Translations under genes and position numbers: made by a program
From: a virus
Reading direction: 5' to 3' (one strand)
Length of the DNA stretch: 28,100 bases
IMG/VR virus record: IMGVR_UViG_3300032287_004036
Location: 1 to 28,100 of that record
Shown: positions 21,629 through 28,100 of the stretch, in pieces
Layout of the letters: each line of letters begins with the position of its first letter
Position numbering within the stretch: the first letter of the stretch is position 1
The notes under the pieces: model-generated
The model's database searches: none
Told to the model about the DNA's origin: nothing
Seen by the model: the letters and a program-made list of their open reading frames with translations, nothing else

Positions 21629-22026
21629 TGAGACAAGTAACTGCTATCAAAATAGATGTGGTAAAACAAGAAGTTTACCCAGTACAGATCAGTACAAAAA
21701 ACATAGATGACATCTATAATCAACTAGCTTGTGACATATTCACATGTCCAATGACACTTGATAATAATGACACACTATTTGTAGATGATGAAGGTTTATT
21801 TATAGACCCATCAGCATTATTAGGAGCATTTTATATAGATGGATTTCCAAGTCAACCACTATTTGGCCACGGCTTAATAGTAGGTATAGATGATGAAGGA
21901 GAAACAGATGAAGTGTTATCCACTGTAGAAGAAATCAAAAAGAAAGTAACTTTCTTAAATGATGAATCTGCAGAATATGAATTACTAAGATTAAGGGATA
22001 TCCCACCAACATTTTTAAGCTTTTAA
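21628..22026 (+). CDS. DUF3846-like protein
   Basis: 132 residues. The start MRQVTAIKIDVVKQEVYPVQ, then DTLFVDDEGLFIDPSALLGA and FGHGLIVGIDDEGE, matches the layout of DUF3846-like proteins, which are often encoded in phages and plasmids and have no assigned function. The DDEGL motif is the most recognisable part. Starts on the overlap with the secreted protein's stop. Confidence 0.62.
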   Translation: MRQVTAIKIDVVKQEVYPVQISTKNIDDIYNQLACDIFTCPMTLDNNDTLFVDDEGLFIDPSALLGAFYIDGFPSQPLFGHGLIVGIDDEGETDEVLSTVEEIKKKVTFLNDESAEYELLRLRDIPPTFLSF

Positions 22027-22029
22027 TGT

Positions 22030-22428
22030 ATGAAACTAAATTATTTTGGAAAACTAAAGAAAGAAAATGGTAAGCTTGTACATGTAAAGGATGCTGATAG
22101 AAAAACCTATGAAGCTTTTATTAACATGATACCCGAAGGAACTGTTGTAGAATTCTTTGCAGAAGTACAAAATGATAATGGTTCTTTAGCCCAGCTTGCT
22201 AAAATTCATGCAATGGTTAGAGCATTAGCTAATCACACAGGGCATACATTTGAAGAAATGAAACTACTCATAAAGAATGAAGCCGGTATGTGTTATACCG
22301 GCTTTAATCCTGATGGTTCAGAAACTGTTATCTGCAAATCTTTTGGAGATTGTTCTTCAGAAGAACTAAATCTTGTTATTAAGACTGCTGAGCTTCTGGG
22401 TCAACGGGTAAACTTTCTAGTAGGCTAG
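22030..22428 (+). CDS. Conserved phage protein, possibly NinB/Orf-like recombination factor
   Basis: 132 residues. The core LAKIHAMVRALANHTGHTFE, then EMKLLIKNEAGMC and KSFGDCSSEELNLVIKTAEL, has the helical pattern of a family of short phage proteins often found in recombination cassettes. A NinB-like (lambda Orf) role is suggested by pattern only. Its last 50 bases overlap the convergent gene 22379-22720. The coding sequence contains a perfect 10-bp inverted repeat (22280-22289 with 22295-22304). Confidence 0.58.
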   Translation: MKLNYFGKLKKENGKLVHVKDADRKTYEAFINMIPEGTVVEFFAEVQNDNGSLAQLAKIHAMVRALANHTGHTFEEMKLLIKNEAGMCYTGFNPDGSETVICKSFGDCSSEELNLVIKTAELLGQRVNFLVG

Positions 22429-22720
22429 AATCTACACTTTTGTGTTCCACTAAGCCAAGTTTTTCACCCTCTTCATACACTGTTTTAATCAATGTTTGAA
22501 TGGTGATTAAACCAATCATCCATGGTTCAAGTTCTTTTTTCTCATCTATGAGCTTTTGAACATGTTCCATGTCTTGTTCTGTTTTACCTTCAGCCAAGGC
22601 TGCCATGGTAATACCTAGTTGTTGTACAAAACCCGTACCAATATTAACTGGCACAATTGCATCTTTTTTAAGATGTGGGATTAACTCTTGATCAGCTGAT
22701 TGAGTGTTGTTTTCTTGCAT
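22379..22720 (-). CDS. Hypothetical protein, lone antisense gene in the rightward arm
   Basis: 113 residues from ATG 22720 (MQENNTQSADQELIPHLKKD). Longer starts up to 22804 are rejected because a promoter (22738-22771) lies upstream and the extra residues are hydrophobic and unlikely. Helical, with acidic ends and a central MDVF-free region (FVQQLGITMAALAEGKTEQD; EPWMIGLITIQTLIKTVYEE). Function unknown. It is the only minus gene between 8 and 27 kb, and overlaps the end of the gene at 22428 by 50 bases. Confidence 0.78.
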   Translation of the reverse strand: MQENNTQSADQELIPHLKKDAIVPVNIGTGFVQQLGITMAALAEGKTEQDMEHVQKLIDEKKELEPWMIGLITIQTLIKTVYEEGEKLGLVEHKSVDSSLLESLPVDPEAQQS

Positions 22721-22737
22721 AAAATAATTATTTACTA

Positions 22738-22771
22738 CAAAGATATGGAAAATATACAAACAACAGACAAA
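22738..22771 (-). promoter_or_regulatory. Bacteroidota-type promoter for the antisense gene
   Basis: Minus strand TTTG (22768-22771), 22 bases, TATCTTTG (22738-22745), a TAnnTTTG match. Spacing is a little longer than at 7830 and 7047. It lies 18 bases before the ATG at 22720. Its last base is also the first base of the uracil-DNA glycosylase ATG, so the two genes diverge from a shared 30-base region. Confidence 0.6.
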
Positions 22772-23485
22772 AATGCAAAAGAAATTGTTGATTTTGCCAA
22801 ACAAAACCTTATAGAGAAACTCAAAGCTTCTGGATGGGCTGATTTCTTAAAAACTTTCTTACACTCATCAAACTTTGATGATATTATATATAAACTTTGG
22901 GATGCCAAGAATCAGGGCCAAAGGTTCACTCCACAGCTAAAAGATGTATTTAGAGCATTTGAAGTATGCCCTATAAACTCTGTAAAAGTAATTATTGTGG
23001 GTCAGGATCCTTATCCAACTCTTGGTGTTGCCGATGGGATAGCTTTTTCCTGCAGCAAAACTGAAAAGGTTCAGCCTAGCTTGCAGTATATATTTGATGC
23101 TATCAAAAAGACAGTATATAACGGAGCTGATGTAGAATTAGACAAAAACCTAATAAATTGGTCTAACCAAGGGGTATTGTTATTAAACTCAGCTTTTACG
23201 TGCCAGATAGGCAAACCAGGAACACATTATGAAATATGGAAAGAATTCATGGCATTTGCTATTGATATGATGAGCTATGGCTTGGAAAAGACTGTATGGG
23301 TGTTTATGGGTAAGAAGTCACAAGAATTAAGTGAATTAGTAGATGAAGACAAGCACATTATTATTAATACATCACATCCGGCCTCAGCTGTTTATACAGG
23401 TAAGAAAGAATGGGACTGCAATGATGTATTTAATAAAGTGAATGAAGCTTTATTAGAAATGAGTGTACCACCTATAAAATGGTAA
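22745..23485 (+). CDS. ung: Uracil-DNA glycosylase, family 1
   Basis: 246 residues from ATG 22745 (MENIQTTDKNAKEIVDFAKQ); an in-frame ATG at 22700 would add 15 residues through the divergent promoter and is rejected. Motif A GQDPYP at 86-91 with catalytic D88 (a P replaces the usual H of GQDPYH), LLLN at 145-148, and the histidine motif NTSHPAS with H211. It removes uracil from DNA. crAss-like phages commonly carry this enzyme. It may process deaminated DNA or cooperate with the phage's replication. Confidence 0.9.
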   Translation: MENIQTTDKNAKEIVDFAKQNLIEKLKASGWADFLKTFLHSSNFDDIIYKLWDAKNQGQRFTPQLKDVFRAFEVCPINSVKVIIVGQDPYPTLGVADGIAFSCSKTEKVQPSLQYIFDAIKKTVYNGADVELDKNLINWSNQGVLLLNSAFTCQIGKPGTHYEIWKEFMAFAIDMMSYGLEKTVWVFMGKKSQELSELVDEDKHIIINTSHPASAVYTGKKEWDCNDVFNKVNEALLEMSVPPIKW

Positions 23486-23519
23486 TTCAATTCACTCCAA
23501 CTTTAGAAAAAAATCAGAT

Positions 23520-23951
23520 ATGAAACAATTTATAGATAAAACAAAACATTACCCTGGAGGTACAAAATTTGTATATGTTGGATCTAACCTTAGTGAGCAG
23601 ACAATGAGAGATGAAATGTATCCTCTATTAGAAAAAGGTAGACATTATACATTGTATTTTGATAAACAAGCTAATCATGATTGGATATGTTTAATAGGTA
23701 TACTTCAAGAACATGATCATGAAGAATCTTGTAGATTATCATTAGATAACTATTCATTTATGGAAATAGAAGAAAATGACTATGACATAGTTAAAGAGAA
23801 CCCAGAAAGAATGAAAGAGTTTGCAAAAACTGCTCTACAGTATATACTTAATAATCCTAGAATTTATTATGCTATAAAAACTAATATGGAGTATTTAGCA
23901 AAAGAAAAAGAATTTAATGAACATTTAGAAGAAAAAAATTTAAACCAATAA
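23520..23951 (+). CDS. Hypothetical protein
   Basis: 143 residues (MKQFIDKTKHYPGGTKFVYV...). Beta-rich N-terminus (GTKFVYVGSNLSEQ; HYTLYFDKQANHDWICLIGI) followed by a long acidic helix (DYDIVKENPERMKEFAKTAL). No motif. It ends two bases before the next ATG and is probably translated with it. Confidence 0.72.
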   Translation: MKQFIDKTKHYPGGTKFVYVGSNLSEQTMRDEMYPLLEKGRHYTLYFDKQANHDWICLIGILQEHDHEESCRLSLDNYSFMEIEENDYDIVKENPERMKEFAKTALQYILNNPRIYYAIKTNMEYLAKEKEFNEHLEEKNLNQ

Positions 23952-23953
23952 AT

Positions 23954-24316
23954 ATGAAAACGGTAGATTTACAATTATCTAGTCTCTTAGAAGATTTAGG
24001 AAATGGCCTTACATGGCTTAAAAAGGAAGATGTAGGATATGGTAGTATCCAAGAAAAGTATAATGCTTCTGATGTACAGATGAAAATTATCAGAAAACAT
24101 CCTAAGTTACAGAACGTTGAGCCTACTATTGTAGTGTTTAATATTATAGATGATACTGAGCAAACAGCTACAGTTAAAAAAACTAAAAAAGTGGATGATG
24201 TAATTTCAGAACCTATTCCTGTTATAACACTTGAACCTAATGGTACAACTCATAAAGTTGATACATTTGAAAGTGATACACTACAAAATGATATGTCAGC
24301 TTTTGCAAATTTATAG
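23954..24316 (+). CDS. Hypothetical protein
   Basis: 120 residues (MKTVDLQLSSLLEDLGNGLT...). Compact N-terminal part with a later Thr/Val-rich stretch (VDDVISEPIPVITLEPNGTT) and a short C-terminal helix. No recognised domain. Its stop TAG is part of TTATAGTATA before the next gene. Confidence 0.68.
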   Translation: MKTVDLQLSSLLEDLGNGLTWLKKEDVGYGSIQEKYNASDVQMKIIRKHPKLQNVEPTIVVFNIIDDTEQTATVKKTKKVDDVISEPIPVITLEPNGTTHKVDTFESDTLQNDMSAFANL

Positions 24317-24319
24317 TAT

Positions 24320-25840
24320 ATGCAAAGACACACACATAAGTTTAATGTAGGTGATAAAGTAAGGATTATAAAATATGGATCAGGATGTCATTCTACCACT
24401 GTAGGTGAAATAGTCACTATTGCAGAATTAGGAAGATATGACAATGAAAAAACTAAACTTGGTTACAGAATAGAAGAAACACATCTAAGAACTAACTCTT
24501 GGGTAACATTTGAAAACAGTCATCATAATCGTATGATTGGTGAAAGTTCATTTGAATTATATAAAACCCCTGATCAAATATTACAGGAAAAGATAGAATC
24601 AGAAATAGAATCAGAATTAATAAAAAATAGAAACAGTATAAACTTAAAAAAAAGTAACATCATGTCAACTAAAGTAAAAAACTTAAATAAGTCTAAAGTA
24701 GCTGAAGAACGTCAAATTGAAACTTCTTTGATTAACAAAGAAGAGATCTTTAAAATGCTAGCATTAGCAGAATCTATAAAATTACCAATATTACTGGTAG
24801 GTGTACCGGGTACTGGTAAAACAAAAACTGTTGTTGATTATGCAAAAGCATATTTAAACAAAGATGGTAAAATGACTGTTGCAGACTTTATGCAAAAATT
24901 ATATATCTTAGAAACTGATGAGGGCACCAAGTCTTCAGAGGTTAAGGGTATGCCAGATTTAGAGAAATTATTTGTGGATAACAAATATGAAATCATGGCT
25001 CCTATTGCTTCATCTGACATTGTAGTTATCAATGAGGTGGATAAAGCAAGCTCTAATGTACGTAACTCCTTATTAGGTGTTATGAATGAGAAGTTCTTAT
25101 TTAATGGTAAAAGCAAAATACCATGTAACTGGCAGTTGTTTGTAGCAACTTGTAATGAAATCCCTAAAGAAGAAGAGAACTCTCCATTCTGGGACAGATT
25201 TATGTTAAAAGTAAATGTTAGCCGTATCTCTGCTGGAGAAATGACTAAATATTATGCAAACGGTGCTAAGAACTATTCTGAGAAATTTGTTATTGGTGTT
25301 CCAAGCCAAGCAGAAATTGATGCATTAGACATCCCATCTAGCAAACTTGAAAAATTCTTAGAAGTAGGTTATAATAAACTATCTGATAGAACTTTAACTT
25401 TTGTACCTAACATGGCAAAAGCTGTTTCTTATATCTGGAATATCAGTATTGACAAAGCTTTAGTAAAGGTAGCAAGTATTATGATCAATAACTCTGCCGG
25501 TTCTGAATTGCAAAACAAACTTTATTCTCCTGAGGTTAAAGCTTTGATGAGCAAAATTGAGCAGTTGAATACTATCAACACTGCAGAAGAAATGGACAGA
25601 AGACTTGTAGAAATTGAAGGCTTGATAGCTGGATATGCATCTCAAGGCCGTCTTGATGAATCTCAAGTGGCTGAGTTAGAAGCTTCTGTACACTATATCA
25701 TTGATGCTTCTCCAATTAAGCAACGTGGTCAAGATATTGAAGATATCTTATCAGAAACATTTTCTCAACAAGAAGAAGAGATGTTAGCAGAATCACCAGA
25801 CATGAGTCCAGCTGATGCTGCTGTTTCATCACCATTTTAA
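24320..25840 (+). CDS. MoxR-type AAA+ ATPase with N-terminal SH3-like domain
   Basis: 506 residues. Residues 1-82 (HKFNVGDKVRIIKYGSG...GEIVTIAELG) look like an SH3-type barrel, then a basic linker, then a MoxR core. Walker A GVPGTGKT is at 161-168, Walker B DIVVINEVDKA at 233-243, sensor 1 FVATCNE near 274-280, and the arginine finger R293 in FWDRF. The usual MoxR length is about 320-350; the N-terminal 115 residues are an addition. An ATG at 24662 (MSTKVKNLNK) follows the linker and could give a shorter product. MoxR ATPases work with VWA proteins, and one lies next door at 25893. Confidence 0.87.
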   Translation: MQRHTHKFNVGDKVRIIKYGSGCHSTTVGEIVTIAELGRYDNEKTKLGYRIEETHLRTNSWVTFENSHHNRMIGESSFELYKTPDQILQEKIESEIESELIKNRNSINLKKSNIMSTKVKNLNKSKVAEERQIETSLINKEEIFKMLALAESIKLPILLVGVPGTGKTKTVVDYAKAYLNKDGKMTVADFMQKLYILETDEGTKSSEVKGMPDLEKLFVDNKYEIMAPIASSDIVVINEVDKASSNVRNSLLGVMNEKFLFNGKSKIPCNWQLFVATCNEIPKEEENSPFWDRFMLKVNVSRISAGEMTKYYANGAKNYSEKFVIGVPSQAEIDALDIPSSKLEKFLEVGYNKLSDRTLTFVPNMAKAVSYIWNISIDKALVKVASIMINNSAGSELQNKLYSPEVKALMSKIEQLNTINTAEEMDRRLVEIEGLIAGYASQGRLDESQVAELEASVHYIIDASPIKQRGQDIEDILSETFSQQEEEMLAESPDMSPADAAVSSPF

Positions 25841-25846
25841 TTAACC

Positions 25847-25878
25847 AAACAGGGAGTGTGTAAAAGCATTCCCTGTTT
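25847..25878 (+). terminator. Strong hairpin between the ATPase and VWA genes
   Basis: AAACAGGGA (25847-25855) pairs with TCCCTGTTT (25870-25878), extended by three more pairs including one G-U to 12 bp, loop about 8 bases. It is followed by AAATTTTATAG rather than a clean T-tract, so termination is probably partial and read-through to the VWA gene is likely. Confidence 0.65.
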
Positions 25879-25892
25879 AAATTTTATAGTAT

Positions 25893-27563
25893 ATGAGAAT
25901 GTCTAAATCTACGGCTAGAAGATATACAAATATGAGCACAATATTTGAAAAAGTAAAAATGGGTGAGATTAGTTCTACACCTCAAAGAAGACTTTTTACA
26001 AATCTTGATTATAAAAAGAAAGCAGAATTGATTAAACCCTATCTTCATCCTATTGATGACTTTGGTTTAAAGAGAACTTTAGATAGAACATATGGATCAG
26101 GAAACAATAATAATAACAATGAACAAATGGCAGTTATTTTAAATGCTATAAGTTCAGGTGTATTAACCAAAAAAGATGGTAAAGATGCATATACATTTTT
26201 ACATAAAATGAGGGAAATTTATACTAAACTTCCTAGAGAAATATTTGCAGATATCTATAACCAGTATTATTCTAACATCAAGAATCTTAAGTATGAAGAC
26301 CGTAATAATTCTAATAAAAATAGATTTAGAATGGTTGACAAAGCTAATGATCCTGTTACCAAGATTATAACTTCCGGCAGCAACATCAAAAGTTTGGTAT
26401 TTACCAAAAGTATGATTGAATATTTATTAACCATGCTTGTTAAAATGGAAGATGAAGATCCTGAAGAATTCCAAAAATTTATGAACAACCTTAAAGGTAA
26501 TGGTCAAGGAGAACAAAAAGCACAAAGTAATAGTGATCAACAAGGTGAAGGTGAAGGTGAAGAAGAAGGTAGTCCTGATGAGCCAAGTTCTAGTAAAGAT
26601 GCTGGTCAAAAATCTGGTAAAGGTGATACGAGTAAAGGTAGCTATAGTGAACAACTTGAGAAAATTCTTAAAAGATTTACTGAAGAACCAGATAATAAAA
26701 CTCAACAATTCTTTGATAAGCAAATGGACCGTGCAAAAGAAACTGTAGATGCATTGGAAAAAGGTCTTTCTGAAGAAGATCTTAAAAAAATGTGGTCTGA
26801 TCTTACAAAAGGTAATTTAACTGATGTGGATAAAGTTACAACAAGACTTAATCCAGAAAGTGCTAAAAACTTGAGAGATGAGCTAGCAAAGATCAGAATG
26901 AATATGTCAGGCTTAAAAAGCACTATCAAAAACCTTCTTGATAAAAGTATAGCATTCTTTTCTGCAAAAGAAAAAGTTACATTTGATCAGTTCCTTGATA
27001 ATCCTATGATTGATGAGATACAAGAATATATGTATTTACATCCTAAACTTAGAAATGTCTGTGTTGATGACCTATTAGTCAAAGAGATAGAAAGAAAAGG
27101 CAAGATTGATGTTTATGTAGATGTATCAGGTTCTATGGGATCTAGTGCAGAAATTAAAGGTTTATCTAGAAGTGAACGTATATCAAGACTTACATTTGCT
27201 AAAAGTTTAGTTCTTAAACTTAAAGAAATGGATATGCTTAATGATGTTTATTCATTCCAAAATAGAGTTTCAAAAGAAGGGAACACTGTTTCTGATATTG
27301 TATTTATTGACGGTAATGGTGGCACATGCCTAAACAACGTTGTAAAAAAGATTGAAGAAAATGGAACAAATGCTTTAATCATCACTGATGCTGAAGACCG
27401 TTGTCAGATGTATTCTGAGAAAGCATTTTTTATTGGTGTGGCAGGTTCTGATTTCAGATCTTTTGAAGACAATGTTGTTGCACAATATTCTAGAAGAAAT
27501 CAAATTGTTGTCTTTGATGGCAACAGAATAATGAAAGTTGACAGTAAAGGATGTACTGTATAA
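25893..27563 (+). CDS. VWA-domain protein (MIDAS), partner of the MoxR ATPase
   Basis: 556 residues. A helical N-domain is followed by a low-complexity linker (about 200-250, rich in G, E, Q and S) and a coiled helical region. The C-terminal VWA domain has the MIDAS motif D410-V-S412-G-S414 in YVDVSGSMGSS, and the later GNGGT and LIITDAEDR segments fit the other MIDAS loops. MoxR plus VWA pairs assemble or remodel protein complexes and metallocofactors in bacteria. Here the target is unknown. The ATG at 25893 is chosen, with ATG 25899 as an alternative. TTATAGTATA overlaps the start. Confidence 0.85.
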   Translation: MRMSKSTARRYTNMSTIFEKVKMGEISSTPQRRLFTNLDYKKKAELIKPYLHPIDDFGLKRTLDRTYGSGNNNNNNEQMAVILNAISSGVLTKKDGKDAYTFLHKMREIYTKLPREIFADIYNQYYSNIKNLKYEDRNNSNKNRFRMVDKANDPVTKIITSGSNIKSLVFTKSMIEYLLTMLVKMEDEDPEEFQKFMNNLKGNGQGEQKAQSNSDQQGEGEGEEEGSPDEPSSSKDAGQKSGKGDTSKGSYSEQLEKILKRFTEEPDNKTQQFFDKQMDRAKETVDALEKGLSEEDLKKMWSDLTKGNLTDVDKVTTRLNPESAKNLRDELAKIRMNMSGLKSTIKNLLDKSIAFFSAKEKVTFDQFLDNPMIDEIQEYMYLHPKLRNVCVDDLLVKEIERKGKIDVYVDVSGSMGSSAEIKGLSRSERISRLTFAKSLVLKLKEMDMLNDVYSFQNRVSKEGNTVSDIVFIDGNGGTCLNNVVKKIEENGTNALIITDAEDRCQMYSEKAFFIGVAGSDFRSFEDNVVAQYSRRNQIVVFDGNRIMKVDSKGCTV

Positions 27564-27568
27564 TAAAA

Positions 27569-27587
27569 GGGGAGTGTAATGCTCCCC
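27569..27587. terminator. Bidirectional terminator between convergent genes
   Basis: GGGGAG (27569-27574) pairs with CTCCCC (27582-27587) around seven bases. On the plus strand A residues precede and AATTATTTTG follows; on the minus strand the stem is followed by four T residues. It lies between the VWA stop (27563) and the stop of the leftward secreted gene (27590), so it serves both. Confidence 0.78.
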
Positions 27588-27589
27588 AA

Positions 27590-28042
27590 TTATTTTGAAT
27601 ATTTTAATATCATGTTTTCAACGTGATCTATAAGCCAGGTTTCAGGATGTGGTAAGTGTTTTAAAAAGTCATACTCATAACTGTATGCAAAAAACTCCTC
27701 CCTTTCTAAAACCATTTCAGTTTCTGGATATCTATAGTAAAGATGTAAAGATTCATGAACTATTACACATGCAATATCATTGATGCATGCTTTATTCATT
27801 TCTGTGGTGGGAATTAAAATAGTCCTAGGTTGCTCTATAGTGGCAAAACTACCCAGCCAGTAACTAATTTTTGTACAGTTAGCTTTTATAAAGTTATACT
27901 TAGTGGAGTCATACTTCTTTATGACAGCCAATGCTTTTTCAACGGTAGCTTTCCATCCGTCTCCAATGTCATCAATCTTCTGTGCAGAACAATTAATTGA
28001 TATTAACAAACATATTATACTAAGGTATCTTTTCAACAGCAT
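27590..28042 (-). CDS. Secreted protein with HExxH metal site, putative metallopeptidase
   Basis: 150 residues. Signal peptide MLLKRYLSIICLLISINCSA, with cleavage before Q21-K22 in the Bacteroidota style; the cysteine at 18 is not in a standard lipobox. HESLH at 96-100 is a zincin HExxH, and a downstream EREEFFAYSYEYDFL supplies candidate third ligands. The family usually needs a longer domain, so activity is not certain. A secreted peptidase could act on the host envelope. It is convergent with the VWA gene and its ATG overlaps the upstream gene's stop by 23 bases. Confidence 0.72.
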   Translation of the reverse strand: MLLKRYLSIICLLISINCSAQKIDDIGDGWKATVEKALAVIKKYDSTKYNFIKANCTKISYWLGSFATIEQPRTILIPTTEMNKACINDIACVIVHESLHLYYRYPETEMVLEREEFFAYSYEYDFLKHLPHPETWLIDHVENMILKYSK

Positions 28043-28100
28043 ACTTTATTGCTTTTTTCAAGCATGAAGATACGGTCATTTTTTCAAATGGCAAAGAACC
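28020..28100 (-). CDS. C-terminal end of a minus-strand gene (partial)
   Basis: Open frame from the right edge to TAG at 28020-28022. The last residues are CLKKAIKYAVEKIP. Overlap with the start of the secreted protein gene by 23 bases suggests coupling. Too short to assign a function. Confidence 0.45.
   Translation of the reverse strand, partial: GSLPFEKMTVSSCLKKAIKYAVEKIP

Noticed and set aside
22700-22745. ATG at 22700 as start of ung
   Set aside because: It would translate through the divergent promoter and part of the opposite gene; family-1 enzymes align from the 22745 start.
26427-26748. Antisense and alternate-frame ORFs in the VWA linker
   Set aside because: They lie in the low-complexity linker of a well supported gene and translate to repetitive K/V or F/T sequence.
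1-28100. CRISPR array or insertion sequence
   Set aside because: No regularly spaced direct repeats, transposase motif or terminal inverted repeats are visible in the window.

Overview
This window looks like part of an AT-rich double-stranded DNA phage infecting a Bacteroidota host, most likely a crAss-like (Crassvirales) or closely related podovirus. The evidence is an early portal gene followed by a 737-residue large terminase without a classic GKT P-loop, an IHF-like protein, a RecB-type PD-(D/E)XK nuclease, a Cys-rich zinc protein, a small SF2 helicase and a family-1 uracil-DNA glycosylase. Two strong leftward promoters match the Bacteroidota consensus (TTTG, about 20 nt, TAnnTTTG). Signal peptides end in the Bacteroidota style (AAAQ, CSAQ), and Shine-Dalgarno sequences are mostly absent. 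Family assignments are read by eye, without database searches.

The genome is split into two arms that diverge near 7.86-8.01 kb. The left arm (1-7815, minus strand) is a tightly packed packaging and virion operon: GroES-like co-chaperonin, small proteins, a winged-helix protein, IHF-like protein, Cys-rich zinc protein, PD-(D/E)XK nuclease, small conserved proteins, TerL and portal (portal runs off the left edge). Many neighbours overlap by ATGA or TAATG. Two leftward promoters are visible, one before the GroES-like gene and one before the gene at 6999.

The start of the right arm (8014-14600, plus strand) is rich in RNA. A short gene with a strong terminator (8014-8356) is followed by about 600 bases without a convincing gene that hold many inverted repeats, including a 17-bp hairpin whose loop can pair with upstream sequence. 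Then come a membrane peptide, another structured stretch and a tRNA-like element with leucine-type D and T arms but no canonical anticodon arm. After an AAA ATPase and two unknown proteins there is a clear phage-encoded tmRNA (12979-13530) with a predicted 26-residue degradation tag ending in ALAA. A compact three-helix RNA candidate lies at 13873-13961.

The remainder (14.6-27.6 kb, plus strand) is a long series of small genes with few gaps. It includes a NinG/HNH-like protein overlapping a radical SAM (spore photoproduct lyase-like) gene, a lipoprotein, an SF2 helicase, a secreted protein, a DUF3846-like protein, uracil-DNA glycosylase, an SH3-like/MoxR AAA+ fusion and a VWA (MIDAS) protein. 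These fit DNA metabolism and host takeover, but most small proteins are unrecognised. Three minus-strand genes interrupt the arm: a lone gene at 22379-22720 with its own promoter, and at the right edge a secreted HExxH protein and the tail of another gene. Recognised stops include TAA, TAG and TGA, so there is no sign of stop-codon reassignment.
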